A stretch of DNA of 64,000 bases from Eucommia ulmoides (lineage: Eukaryota > Streptophyta > Magnoliopsida > Garryales > Eucommiaceae). Positions 1 through 10,702 of the stretch are shown here, piece after piece (position 1 is the stretch's first letter; each line of letters begins with the position of its first letter). The stretch is taken from NCBI GenBank assembly GCA_016647705.1, contig CM028335.1, forward strand, positions 36,748,712 through 36,812,711, read 5' to 3'. The notes beneath the pieces were generated by a model that saw only the letters and a list, made by a program, of their open reading frames with translations, searched no databases and had not been told where the DNA came from. The position numbers and the translations under genes were made by a program.

Positions 1-175
1 ATCTGTCAACTTAGAGATCCAGAGAGTTCTTCTTCTGGCCATAGGTTGACCTACCTATTAACTGAACAATTCAGAGAGTTCATCCTCTAAGCATAGGTCA
101 ACTTACCTATCGACCGAATAATGCAGATAGTTCACCTTATAACCACAGGTCGACTTACCTGTCGATTGACTACTT
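1..175 (-). repeat. 52-bp tandem hairpin array in family A LTR
   Basis: Three copies recur with an exact 52-base period. The hairpins start at 41, 93 and 145 and the spacer AGAGAGTT/AGATAGTT at 21, 73 and 125. Each hairpin has six-base arms around a six-base loop: ATAGGT/ACCTAT twice and ACAGGT/ACCTGT once, so the arm change is compensated. The loops and flanks hold TTGAC or TCGAC cores. TTGACC/T is the W-box bound by WRKY factors; a role as enhancer is inference. Confidence 0.85.
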
Positions 176-638
176 CTGAAACACCTCTCCTTAATTCATT
201 TTCATTCAATTTCTTCAACGTTTTCACCTCTTTAATCGATTTTTTTTTCTCAATTAGCTCCACTAAATCTTAAATTCAATTTTAGTTAATTGTCTTTATT
301 TCTTTTTCAATTACACATAGGAGCAAATAATTTAACTAATTAGGATTCTATAAAAAACACACATAATTTTGAAAAATATTTTGTGTCGTGTGTGATCTTA
401 ACCGGAATACATTAATAGTAAAAATTTAACCTGAGTTATTTTTTCTAGGTTCTTCAAATTCTTTAATCTCTTAACGTCCATTATCTTTGTCATTGTCTTT
501 AACACCCATTTAGCATTTTTCTCAATATCTTTATGATAATCTCATCACTGAAAATAATAAACTGAAACACTCAATAAAATCATTAGTTCTACAAAAAATA
601 TCAACATTTAATTGTTCATCAAAATCTTTGGATCAACA
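1..638 (-). mobile_element. Family A copia LTR, U3 end (partial)
   Basis: This is the promoter-side part of a reverse-oriented LTR. The sequence that ends in GATCAACA at 631-638 closely matches the outer end of the complete family A LTR at 23830-25900 (shared phrases: TTAATTGTTCATCAAAATC; the drop from CATCACTG into AAACACTCAATTAA). The remainder lies left of the window, so solo LTR and full element cannot be told apart. It appears inserted into a Tat gypsy leader, since gypsy-like sequence begins just after 638. Confidence 0.85.
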
Positions 639-1494
639 ATCCAAAATTTAAAGAAAACGAGTTGCCATCTACCATTGGATTTGAGTTGATGTACTAGGTC
701 ATCGAGAAAAGTTTTTTTTTAATAGCCCAAAAACTAACTCCAAAATACGTAAATCGAAAGATTCATCAAGTTTACGGGTTGATTATGCTCAACAAAAGTA
801 TTAGGCACTCGTTTGAAAACGATATCTATGTCTAACTAAATTCAAAATAAACTGAGTTCAAATGCTTTTGTTTCATCCTAGCAAAATTTTGAAGTTCCTT
901 TCTAATTACGGTATAAAAAATATTTTTATTACTATTTATTAATTAGATTTTTTAAAATAAATTGGAACTTTTTAAATTTTTAAAAAATATTTTTGTTGAA
1001 TTTTTTTAATGTTCCCCTCATAAGACTGCTTTTCAATTATATTTGAAATTAACAAGTTTGGTCTCTGAGAGGTTTATATAGTGAATCTTATCATTAGATT
1101 AAGTTGGCAATTTGATCCCAATCTTGGAATAAATGAATGTATTGGACATTTGGATGGAATGTGATGGGCAATGTGATCTTCTTATGTAAAACAAAGCATG
1201 AATTTGGTTACGTAAATGGGACTTTGGGATGTTTATACAAGTACAAAAAAATTCATGAGTTTTGACATATAATGCACAGATTTAAAAATTGTTGACCTCA
1301 AAGGAATGGAAGTCCTATTTGATGGCTTTGATGATCAAACTTGGATGTTTGGTTGAACTAAGGTTGTTATTAAAGATGTAATTATAGAAAATTAGTCTGG
1401 ATCAAAGGAGGATCAATGATATACAATTATAAATGATCAATAGGATGCTAAATTTGAAATATAATGAAGAACATTTTTTTGTATTTCCAAGGTA
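639..1494 (-). mobile_element. Tat-type gypsy LTR/leader relic
   Basis: The stretch at about 659-840 resembles the 3' LTR end plus leader seen at 49030-49210: GAGTTGCCATCTACCATTGG compares with ACTCGCCACCTAGCATAGG, then GGTTGATTATGCTCAAC with GTCAGTTATGCTTAGG. The complement of GTTGCCA would be the primer-binding side of a reverse-oriented Tat element. From about 1020 to 1494 I see only AT-rich sequence without a gene or a confident match. Confidence 0.5.
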
Positions 1495-1905
1495 ACACAA
1501 CGTTAACACTTATAAACTCTTGATATAACCTGATTAGGATCACTCACTGCATATAAATTGATCTTATATGCTTATATGTGTTTAAGAGTGTTTAAATAAT
1601 GCTTTAAAAGAGTATTTTTTAATGAAAAAGATAGTTAGAATCGGTTAATTGATTTAAAAAAACATTCAATTGATTGTAGCTATATTTTGAAAAATGTTAA
1701 AAACCTGAAAAAAATTGCTCAAACAATTGACTGAAAGGGAATTCGGTTGACTCAAAAATAGATATAATTTACCACTTAGAAATGGCCGACTGACTTGACA
1801 AAACGGTTAACCGAATGATCTTTAAAACTGTTGAGAATAGGCTACAAACGGTCGATCAAAGTGAGGATCAGTCAATCGATTTGCTTAAAATTTTGAAATC
1901 TTCTG
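1495..1905 (+). mobile_element. Diverged family A LTR fragment
   Basis: The order of motifs follows the family A LTR. ATAACCTGATTAGGATCACTCACTG matches the region at 10975-11000 and is followed by an ATATGTG stretch. An array of TTGAC/GTCAA palindrome-like segments then follows (CGGTTGACTC, CGGTTAACCG, GGTCGATCAAAG, CAGTCAATCG). Divergence is much greater than among the other copies, so this is an old relic. 1906-2184 holds no recognisable feature. Confidence 0.5.
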
Positions 1906-2184
1906 AACTTTATTATGGGTTATATTTGCCTCGATATTTATGATTAACTATTTCTAAATTATTTTTAATTGGCCTAAAATATCTTTATTCTCCTGGAAAT
2001 ATTTTTTTCATTTGAAAATGTGGGGCTTACTCAAAATGCATTATGGTCCTTAAATTTCTCGATCTCGTAGTGTTAACATTAAATATCTTTCCATGATTTT
2101 TGGGGCTGACCTTTGAAATATTTTTATGGATGAAACTGGATTTTTTTTTGGGAAATATTCATGGTCAAAATAGCTGTTGGAGAC

Positions 2185-3571
2185 TGTAGACAACGCATTT
2201 TGTCCTGTCCGTTTTCACATTTTGTTAAAGTGTCTCAAATTTAGGCAAACTTTTAAATATTTTTAACAGAAAAAATTCACACCTTAGATTCATTTAATTT
2301 TGTTTTATTTAATGTTTTGAAAACAATTACAAAAAAGGTCAAAATTTGATTAAATTTGGCAAAGAAATAAAGTTTCGAGCTAAAATCAAAATTTTTAAAA
2401 GTTAAATGGAGACTACATTGATTAAAGTAAAAGCGTAATTTCATATAATTTCACTTTGTATATAATTAATTTTGTTTCTTACCCCTTAATTTTAAGAAAT
2501 TTCACCAATTCCAACCACTTTTCATTTTAGCTAAAAAAATTGTATTATTTCACCCATTTTGTCAAACTGACGATCAAAAATATTTTATTTTCTGAAATTA
2601 AACTTTTCAATATTAATTTGAATAGTTTAGTTTCATTTTTGTCATTTCAATTTCAAGAAAAAAATATCACATGCAATTAACAATGCTTAAATCATAAAAA
2701 TCACTTAATGAGACAGAGCCTTGGATTCCAAAATTGGAGTGCCCCAAGTTCCCTAGGAAGTCCCCTAAGCCATTTACCTTAATGGAATGACTTGTAGAGG
2801 TAGCCTCCCATCAATTGATACAACCACAAGCTGTCATTTCCAAAATCACAAAGTCAACTATTCATTACCTTAAATAGTGGGGGAAAAGCATGTAATTCAC
2901 AAAATAAGGGTAGCCTCCTATCAATTGATGCAACCAAAAGTTGTCAGAAGGCTCTGCGCACTCCCTAGAGCATACCCTGAGAAGTGCACAGGTTGCCACC
3001 CCTATAAATAGGGGTGGCCTTCTTCCACTTTTCTTTACTAATTCACTTGGTCTTGCTAGTACACTCTTAAGTACATTGTCAAGAACACTTTCTCTTTATA
3101 GAAATATTTTCCAAAAATTAAAAATTAGTCTCTTATAAGTCTAATAATTTCTACAAGAAAGAGATCAGAAGACAAAGAAGAAGAAGGAGAAAGAAAGAAG
3201 AACTATATTCCATAGAAGCAAGGTACGCTCTCAAAACTCCTTTACATTTTTTTGTCGAAAAAAAGAAAAAAAAAAAAAAAAAACAAAAACAAAAACGGTT
3301 GGAACCTAAAAAAATGAAAGTCATTCTCCGAGAATTAAAAAATAAATTTACTTTCTTGTATTTACTTTTACTGTCATTTACTTTTCCATTCTACGTCTTT
3401 TCGTGTTTTTATTTTTTGCATTTACGTTGTTTTGTCATTTATTTTACTGTTCTGCATCTTTCCATTTTAATTTTTTTTTTCGTATTTCTTTTTTATGTTT
3501 TAGTCGAGGGTCCCTAATTAAAAGGTTGAATAAAGGAAGAGCTTCTACTCTTCATATCATGTAAATGACAA
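2185..3571 (+). mobile_element. Tat-type gypsy LTR, left part
   Basis: The sequence begins TGTAGACAACGCATTTTGTCC, the same start as the Tat LTRs at 14255, 45100 (reverse) and 51740 (reverse). A TATA box lies at 3003-3010. Downstream comes a purine-rich leader with GAAGCAAGGTACGCTC, comparable to GGTATGCC/GGTACGCC at the same place in the other LTRs, and an A-run at 3261-3283. At 3572 it is cut by a family A LTR. The sequence at 12896-14254 is plausibly its continuation, which would give about 2.7 kb; that join is inference. Confidence 0.6.
2995..3018 (+). promoter_or_regulatory. LTR core promoter, TATA box inside a perfect inverted repeat
   Basis: Eleven-base arms GCCACCCCTAT (2995-3005) and ATAGGGGTGGC (3008-3018) are exact reverse complements separated by AA. 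The TATA box TATAAATA (3003-3010) sits across the centre. It lies about 0.8 kb into the LTR, followed by the purine-rich leader, as expected for the U3/R boundary. The inverted repeat is a direct sequence observation; promoter use is inferred from position and motif. Confidence 0.75.
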
Positions 3572-4024
3572 TGTTGGCCCACAGATCTACCCAGGGGGTG
3601 AATTGGGTAGTGATAAAAATTTAAATAATCAAATTATTAACAAATTATCAATTTCTCTAATTGGTTATTACCTTCTATTACAACCAAAACTTATTTAACT
3701 AAGTGCACAATCAAACAACAAAAATAAATAAATAGCATACAATGATTTATTCTAGTTCGACAAGCTACTCTTGCCTATATCTAGTCCTAGAGCTCCACAG
3801 GACTTTCGTAATCCACTAATTCCTGATTCTTTTCTCAGATATGAACCAAACCCTTATAATCCTTTTAATAAGTTTAGGACTAACTTAATTCTTTTCATAG
3901 ACTCAGAATCAAACCTTTACAATTTTCCCTTTTCACAGGTTAAGAAAAAACCCTTATCGTTTTATCTGGTTAAAGACTAACCTACTTCTATTACAATCAG
4001 AATCAAACTTAACCCTTTTCATAG
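3572..4024 (-). mobile_element. Family A LTR 3'-end fragment, inverted
   Basis: It starts TGTTGGCCCA and runs through GGGGGTGAATTGGGTAGT, CTAGAGCTCCACAGG and AGGTTAAGAAAAAACC, which is the reverse-strand order of the 3' end of family A LTRs (compare 37859-38240 and 23830-24250). About 450 bp are present. It then joins, head to head, a forward LTR that lacks its first 180 or so bases. The junction lies in a short shared AGGAATTTTT. Confidence 0.8.
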
Positions 4025-5777
4025 GAATTTTTGAAGAAATTCAAGCCGGGTGCAAAACAAAGATAATGAAGATTTTTAGAGTGTTGAAGATATTGAATAT
4101 ATTTAGGTAAAAACAACTCATCACTTTTATTCTCTTAATACAACCTGAATTAGGATCACGCACGACATTCTAAAATAAATAAACTTATACGTGTTATGGT
4201 CAGAAGAAATAAATTTAAGATCCTAAATCGTTTTTATAAAGTGTAAAATCATAAAAATATTTTTGATAAAGGGTTAAGTGAAAAAATAGTTTTAACACAT
4301 AAAATAATGGGTATTCTGATAAATTCGGTCAACCAACAAAATAGGTCATTCGACTAATGAAAACAGTAACTTAAAAGAGTTAAAAATGTGAACCTACTGA
4401 CCAATTCGATTAACCGACAAGTTAGGTCTGTCGACTGACGAATCCAATAGCTAAAATGAAGAAAAATGGAGAAATTCACTTGGAAACTCGGTCAACCGAT
4501 GGAAATTGGTGCAATGGTAAGAAAAATGACCATTGTAGGGGTGGTCGACTGAAATTGGGCCTGTCGACCGATGGAGTCAGACAATCAACTTTTGATTATT
4601 TCGATTTTTTATTCAATTCTCATTGTTTTGAACGATTTAAAAAGAGAATTTTAAGGGTTTTGGGTATTTTACTATTATATTTCATACATTACTAAAATCC
4701 TATCTATTTGTCCATTTATTAAATTACTCTTTGAATTTGGTAAGCTACTTCCTATCTTTAGGTGTTTTGAATCTCAAAAGTTTTGGGAACCAAATTAAGC
4801 TTTTTCTAAAAGTATTTTTAAATGGAATATACTTATTTTGAGAGTATATGATATATAGGGTTTTAAAGACACATTTTAGGTCTTGTAATTTAAAAACCAG
4901 CCGTTATAGGTCTAGTTAGAAATATATATATATATATATATATATAAACCCTGCATTTTTCGAATGAATCAATCAAGAACAATCAATATTTGTTATTAAA
5001 AAGGAAAAATTTATGCTGAGAAATTTATATGAGATTTATATTGAAAGAGTTCTTGATCGAGGAGCAAAAACGTTTTGATCACAGGTTATTGTTCTAAATT
5101 GAGCTATCGTAATTGTTTTGGTGAGATCTTTCCAAGTTAATTAAAAGTGCTTTCTTATATTATTTATTTGATTACTTGGATTAAGAGTTTGAGAAAAATA
5201 ATTTTCAAATATTAATCATATTTGGGACAATGTCTAATTAGGATAGTTAAGGTAATCTTGAGCCTGTGAAAAAGATTAGTGCTTGATTTTTATCATGCGA
5301 AAAAGATTAGATTTGATCTTTAGCCTTTTAAAAAGGATTAGTATTTAATTATACCTGTAATAGAATTAGGTTAGTCTTTTGTCAAAAAAAAATAAGGTTC
5401 TTCTTAAACCTGTGAAAAAGAAAAGTGTAATAGAGTGGGAGTGTAAATGTTTGATTCTAAGTCTGCAAAAAGAATCACGATTGTAAGGGTTTGGTTCCTA
5501 CTTGAGAAGGAATCAGAGTTAGGGGATTGCAAAATCCCTATAGAGCTCGGGGGACCAGATATAGGTAAGAGTAGTTTACCAAACTAGGATAAATTATTGT
5601 GTGCTACATTGCTACATTATTTGTTTTTTGGGTGTGCACTTAGTTAAACACATTTCCACTGCTTAATAAGATATGAATTAATTAGGGAAATTAATAACTT
5701 GTGTGTTGAAGATTTAATTGTTTAAATTTTTGTTATTACCCAATTCACCCTCTCTTATATAGATATTTGGGCCAACA
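4025..5777 (+). repeat. 5' LTR of family A copia, 5'-truncated
   Basis: It aligns with the 3' LTR from about 10888 to 12827: TTAGGATCACGCACGACATTC, the palindrome-rich block at 4320-4580, the (TA)n tract at 4922-4946 where the 3' copy has ATATATGTATATATAT, and the run of AAAAGATTAG-type repeats at 5260-5420. It ends TGGGCCAACA at 5777. The TA tract sits about where the TATAAATA box of better-preserved copies lies. Confidence 0.9.
4320..4580 (+). repeat. Palindrome array of 5' family A LTR
   Basis: Repeated GGTCAACC/GTCGACTG-type motifs occur with AATTCGGT-like joins: TCGGTCAACCGAC, CGATTAACCGACAAG, CTGTCGACTGACG, TCGGTCAACCGATGG, GGTCGACTG and CTGTCGACCGATGG. The equivalent block in the 3' LTR is 11155-11440 and in the fragment at 16024 it is 16465-16650. 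These are the forward-strand equivalents of the 52-bp units at 1-175. Confidence 0.75.
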
Positions 5778-5779
5778 AT

Positions 5780-5791
5780 TGGTACTAGAGC
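5780..5791 (+). promoter_or_regulatory. Primer-binding site, tRNA-iMet type
   Basis: TGGTACTAGAGC lies two bases after the LTR end. The usual copia primer site complementary to initiator tRNA-Met is TGGTATCAGAGC, from which this differs at two adjacent bases. It starts minus-strand synthesis in an active element. Confidence 0.8.
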
Positions 5792-5835
5792 TAGTTTTGG
5801 CTCGATAGGCTCAAAATTCTAGCTAAAAAGATCAT

Positions 5836-6720
5836 ATGGCACACCATATGAATACACTAGCTGAAGGGTAATATATGCATCATCCTCCATTGTTTACATG
5901 TCATAATTATGTATTTTAGAAAGCCAGAATAACTGCTTTCTTGCAAGCCACTAACTATAAGGCTTGGTTGATCATTGAGAATGGTCTTTATGTTTCTAAA
6001 AAAACTGATGCGGTTAAAAAGAAAGAACAACTTGACTCGACCAATAAACAAAGCTATCTATTAATGCTCAAGAAATTAATCTCTTGTTTTGTTCTTTTGA
6101 TCCAAATAAGTATAACAAGGTTTCAGGCTGAGAATTGGTGAAAGAAATGTGGGATATATTTCAGATCACACATGAGGTAACAAATTAAGTGAAACGATCC
6201 AAAATCAATGCCTTAGTCCATCAATTTGAACTATTCAGAATGGGTGACACAAAATCAATTCAGGAGATGTACACTCGATTTACCCATATCTGCAACAGTA
6301 TTGGATTACTTCAAATCCTGTATAATATGTAGGACAAAGTATGGAAGATTTGTCACTAACCAAAGTATGAGAATCAAACGTAATGGTGATTGAGGAAGCT
6401 AAGGATGTTACCAAGTATACGCTCGATGAACTTATTGGTAACTTAATGACCAATGAGTTAGCTACTCGTGGATACGATGATGGATCTAGAAACAACAAAA
6501 GAAAATCTTTGGCACTAAAAGCTCAAAAGATTGAAGAGAATGATGACAGTGATAATATAAGTCTTGATAGTGAACAAGCAAAAGATATGGTACTTCTCAC
6601 CAACAATTTCAGAAAGATGACCTAACAAACATTCCGAGGAAAGAAAAATTTTAATCTGAACAATATTAAATGTTACAATTGTCATAAAATTGGTCACTTC
6701 CAATCTGATTGTCTCGAGTC
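5836..6720 (+). pseudogene. gag: copia gag (capsid and zinc knuckle), broken
   Basis: The reading begins ATG GCA CAC CAT ATG. It holds the copia gag motif PPLF..HNY...KARI..FLQ....AWLIIENG (about 5885-5995), then frameshifts and stops through a helical capsid region (motif EEAKDVTKYTLDELIGNL at 6389-6445). It ends in a CCHC zinc knuckle CYNCHKIGHFQSDC at 6671-6712, the nucleic-acid-binding part of nucleocapsid. Gag packages the element RNA in cytoplasmic particles. Here at least one stop follows the first few codons and the frame changes several times, so no capsid can be made. Confidence 0.85.
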
Positions 6721-7221
6721 AAAGAAGGTTAAAGAAAAGAAAAGAAAATAAAAGGAAAAGATAAAAAGGAAAAGAGAAAGTTCATGAAATCCATTTGGGA
6801 TGACTCGAAATCAAGTACTTTTAAAAAATCTAGTAGCGACGATTCATCCATGCTTGCTGGAGATGAGGTAACTAAATTATTCTAGTTCTTGTCCTTTAAA
6901 CTTTGATGAATTATTTGATGTCTATCAAGAATTATTGCGTCATTATAAAAACCATTGTCACAGATAAATGCTTTACAAAGTATATTTAATACATTGTCAT
7001 TACAAACAAGTGGTTAAATTTGAATACGAAAACAATAAATTGAAATTCAATAATTTAGATCTAAGATCTATTATTCTCAAATTAACGGGCGAGGAAAATA
7101 ATTTGAAAATGCTCATGGGAAATTCAAGATGAATATTTGATAAAGTTGAAATTGGTTTTTAGAAAAATATTAAGCAAAAAGATTTCATAGATTCTTTTCT
7201 AAAACTAAAAATATTTTTAGA

Positions 7222-7263
7222 TGTTTTAACTGTAATGTTGTAGGGCATACTGTAAACAAGTGT
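7222..7263 (+). pseudogene. Second CCHC zinc knuckle, gag-protease linker
   Basis: Translation gives CFNCNVVGHTVNKC, a second C-x2-C-x4-H-x4-C motif about 510 bases after the first. It is followed by the linker motif YKQIWVPRG (about 7282-7308), usual before a copia protease. A second, downstream knuckle occurs in several plant copia lineages. The region between the knuckles (6713-7221) is a degraded charged linker with stops. Confidence 0.75.
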
Positions 7264-7416
7264 TTTCAAAGATTATCTAACTATAAACAGATATGGGTTC
7301 CTAGAGGAATGAACATTTCCCAGCTAACAAGATAGGGCCCACTTAGATTGGGTACTACTTAGGAACTATTTAGGTGCTCCTTCTAGGTTATTCTAAAATA
7401 TTTTTTAAGCAAGGAA

Positions 7417-8460
7417 AAGTGGTTTATAGATAGTGGTTATTCTCGGCACATGATGGACGACAAATCTAAATTTACGTCTTTAACACTGAAAGACGGAGGT
7501 CATGCAACTTTTGGAGACAACGCCAAGGGTAAGATTATCAGTATAGATAATATAGGTAATGAGTCTACTATTAGTGAGGATGTGTTACTAATAGATGGTT
7601 TTAAAAATAATTTCCTTAGTGTAAGCTAATTATGTGACAAGGGGTATAATTTTATATTTGATAATAATAAATGCATTACTAAGAATGGGCATAATAGTAG
7701 TATTTTACTTGTGACATCACGTGTTGAAAATGTTTACACTCGTTCGTTCGAGGATTTTTGGCCACAAAATTTATCATGTTTAAATACTTTATCTGAAACA
7801 ATTGGTTATGACAAAAACGTCTTGGGCATTGCTAGTGTGGAGTTAATTTAAAATTTATCTAAGAAAAGTCTAGTATATGGATTACCTGCTCTGAAATATG
7901 TTAAAGATAAAGTATGTGATGCATGTCAATTAGGTAAGCAATCTAGATCATCATTTAAAAATAAGTTGCATACGTCTACATCAAAATGTCTTGAATTATT
8001 GCATCTAGATTTATTTGGTCCTAATGCTAATTCTAGCTTAAAAAGGAGGTTTTATGCATTCATAATTGTTGATGACTACTTTAGACTTACATGAGTATTT
8101 TTCTTATCTAATAAAAGTGAGGTGGCATCTATATTTTCTATGTTCTGTAAGCGTGCGCAAGAAACAATCATGGATAATTAACATTCATAGTGATAGAAGC
8201 TGATAATTTAAAAATGATGAAAATATTAGCTATTGTGATGAGCATGGATCTTCTCACAATTTCTCTACACCAAGAACACCAGAACAAAATGGTGTTCTGG
8301 AAAGAAAGAATAGAACGTTTATAGAAATGGCCAGGACTATACTAAATGAGAACAATCTTCCAAAATATTTCTGGGTCGAAACGATAAGTACTACATGTAA
8401 TGTTATTAATCAAGTATTTATCTGAAGAGGTTTTAATAAAGCCCATTATGAGATTTGAAA
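7417..8460 (+). pseudogene. pol: copia protease and integrase, broken
   Basis: The protease core WFIDSGYSRHM lies at 7420-7452, with the aspartic acid of DSG intact. Next come the flap-like HATFGDNAKGKI and the GAG-pre-integrase zinc region with VCDACQLGKQSR (about 7910-7950). The integrase start LLHLDLFGP (8000-8025) holds the first catalytic aspartate, followed by VDDYFRLT. After a stop, GVLERKNRTFIEMARTILNENNLPKYFW (about 8290-8370) carries the catalytic glutamate. Stops interrupt at about 7627, 7849, 8092 and 8180. Protease cuts the polyprotein and integrase joins cDNA to the host chromosome. Confidence 0.88.
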
Positions 8461-8899
8461 TGGAAAACCCCGAAATATAACGTATTTTAAAGTTTTTGAA
8501 TGATAAGGATAATTTGGGTAAGTTTGATATTAAATCGGATCATGGTATTTTTCTTGGATATGCTTTGGAAAGTAAGGCATATAAAGTGTATAATAAGTGA
8601 TCATTAGTTGTGGAATAATATATGCATGTGGTATTTGAAGAATCTAATTCATTTATGTCGAGAAAGGATTTGGATAATGACAAAGCAAAAGAACCAAGAA
8701 GCTAAAACGGAAAATGAACCATCAAATTCTAATGATAAAGAGCCACAAAATGAATGGACGACTTTACCACGAGCTATAAAGACAATTCTGAAACATTCGG
8801 TAAAAGAAATTATTTGTAATTTTGAAAATGATGTAAGTACTAGGTCCTCGCCAATCTTAAATTTCTATCACAAATTGAACCTAAAACTGTTAACGAAGC

Positions 8900-9910
8900 T
8901 TTACTTGATAAATCTTGGATCTCTGCTATGTTAGAAGAATTACTTCCATTTGAGAGAAATAAAATTTGGTCTCTAGATCCTAAACCTGACTTCCATCCTA
9001 TTATTGGTACTAAATGGGTTTATCACAATAAAAAGGATGCAATAAGTATGGTAATTAGAAACAAAGTAAGATTAGTAGCACATGGTTATAATCAAGAAGA
9101 AAGAATAGACTATGACGTGACATATGCACCTGTTGCTAGATTATAAGCCATTAGGATTCTATTAGCTTTTTCATGTCGACGTAATTTTAAATTATTTCAA
9201 ATGGATGTCAAGAGTGCCTTCTTAAATGGTATTTTAACTAAGAAAGTGTATGTGGAACAACCATCTAGTTTTGAAAATGATAATTACTTGATCATGTTTT
9301 TAAACTACGTAAAACTTTGTATGGACTAAAACAAGCTCCTCGAGCTTGGTATAATAGACTTAGCCGGTACTTAATTAAAAATGATTTTAGATGTAGTTTA
9401 AGTGATCTAACTCTTTTTGTTAAGCAAAATGATTTGGACATCCTGTTGGTATAAATATATGTGGATGATATTAAATTTCTGTTCTATTAATAAAGATTTT
9501 TTCCAAGAATTTGCCATGATTATGCATGTAGAATTTGAAATGATTATGATGGGAGCATTAACATGCTTTCTCAAGCTACAAATCAAACAAACTAAAAAAG
9601 GAAAATTTATCAATCAAGCCAAATACACTAAGGAGTTACTAAAAAAGTATGGCTTTGATGGTGCTAAAGGATACAAAACTCCCATGGGAATAGTTACAAA
9701 AATCGAAAAAGATGATACGGGTAAAAATGTTAATGAAAAGAAGTATCGAGGTATGATCGGTAGCTTGTTGTATCTTACCACTAGTAGACCTGATATTATA
9801 TTTAGTGTATGTTTGTGTGCGAGATTTCAATCTTACTCGAAAGTATTGCATTTAACCTCTGTCAAGCGAATCGTTCGATATTTAAAAGGAACTTGTAATC
9901 TAGGATAATG
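8900..9910 (+). pseudogene. pol: copia reverse transcriptase, broken
   Basis: RT signatures in order: WSLDPKP....IIGTKWVYHNKKD (8962-9035), RNKVRLVAHGYNQEERIDYDVTYAPVARL (9057-9144), FQMDVKSAFLNG (9198-9230), YVEQP, the palm motif YVDD at 9458-9469, and KRIVRYLKGT near 9870. A stop right after YAPVARL, a missing codon run near 9290, and frame changes around 9440 break it. The YVDD itself survives. The protein would copy element RNA into DNA using the tRNA primer. Confidence 0.88.
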
Positions 9911-10410
9911 GTATCCTTGGGAGAGTGATTTTACATTGATAAGTTACTCCAACGCCAATTTTGCTGGATGTAAAGTTAAGCGTAAAAGCACAAGTGGTTC
10001 ATTTCATTTCTTGGGACATGTTTTAGTTTCTTGGTTTAGCAATAAACATAATTCTATTATCTTATCCATGGCTAAAGCAGAGTATATGGCAGCTGGTAAT
10101 TATTGTGTAGAAATTCTATATATTAAACAACAATTTTGGATCTTGCAAGGAGGAAGTATCTATCTATTGTGATAATAAAAGTACGATATGCTTAAGTAAG
10201 AATGCAATACAATACTCACGAACTAAGCACATAGTGATATATCATCATTTTATTCGTGATCACATTCATAAATGAGATGTTGCAATTGAATATGTTGATA
10301 CTTCCTACCAACTTGCAAGTACTTTTACTAAACCTCTAGCCGAACATCAACTTATGAAAATTATTCGGGGTTTAGGTATGGCTAGATATAATAATGTGTG
10401 CCTATAATAA
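9911..10410 (+). pseudogene. pol: copia RNase H, broken
   Basis: The segment reads SNANFAGCKVKRKSTSGSFHFLGHVLVSWFSNK and then LSMAKAEYMAAG (9950-10110), the copia RNase H core with catalytic D replaced or shifted in places (usual DADWAG is NANFAG). After a frameshift near 10145 it continues NAIQYSRTKHIVIYHHFIRDHIH (10200-10274), with one stop, and LASTFTKPLAEHQLMKIIRGLGM (10308-10380). It would remove the RNA strand during cDNA synthesis. The end fits the usual copia C terminus. Confidence 0.87.
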
Positions 10411-10689
10411 ATGTTTTGATTCTTTGTCCCAACTTTTTGAGATGACAAAAGAGGAGAAATTGTTTGATATTTCAATATTAGTTTTCCTAAGCATTGCAAT
10501 CATATAGGGGATAATATTTTTTGGAGAGCAATAATGTGTGTTATGCTGGAATTGAAAATATTTTTGACAAATATTTTTTATTCTCATAATGGTGCTTAAA
10601 CAAGTTTAAAAAAAACTTGTCCTTAGATATAGGGGGAAGTTGGTTATATTTTTTTTTCCAGAAAATATCAAAGTTAGTTATCATCGTCT

Positions 10690-10702
10690 AAAATGAGGAG
10701 AT
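10690..10702 (+). promoter_or_regulatory. Polypurine tract of family A copia
   Basis: AAAATGAGGAGAT lies directly before the TGTTGAACC start of the 3' LTR. This position and purine bias define the plus-strand primer of LTR elements. A second purine-rich stretch, ATAGGGGGAAG, lies about 60 bases upstream. Confidence 0.7.

Noticed and set aside
3299-3517. Phe/Leu-rich 72-residue ORF after an A-run
   Set aside because: T-rich LTR sequence; membrane-like composition is due to base bias.
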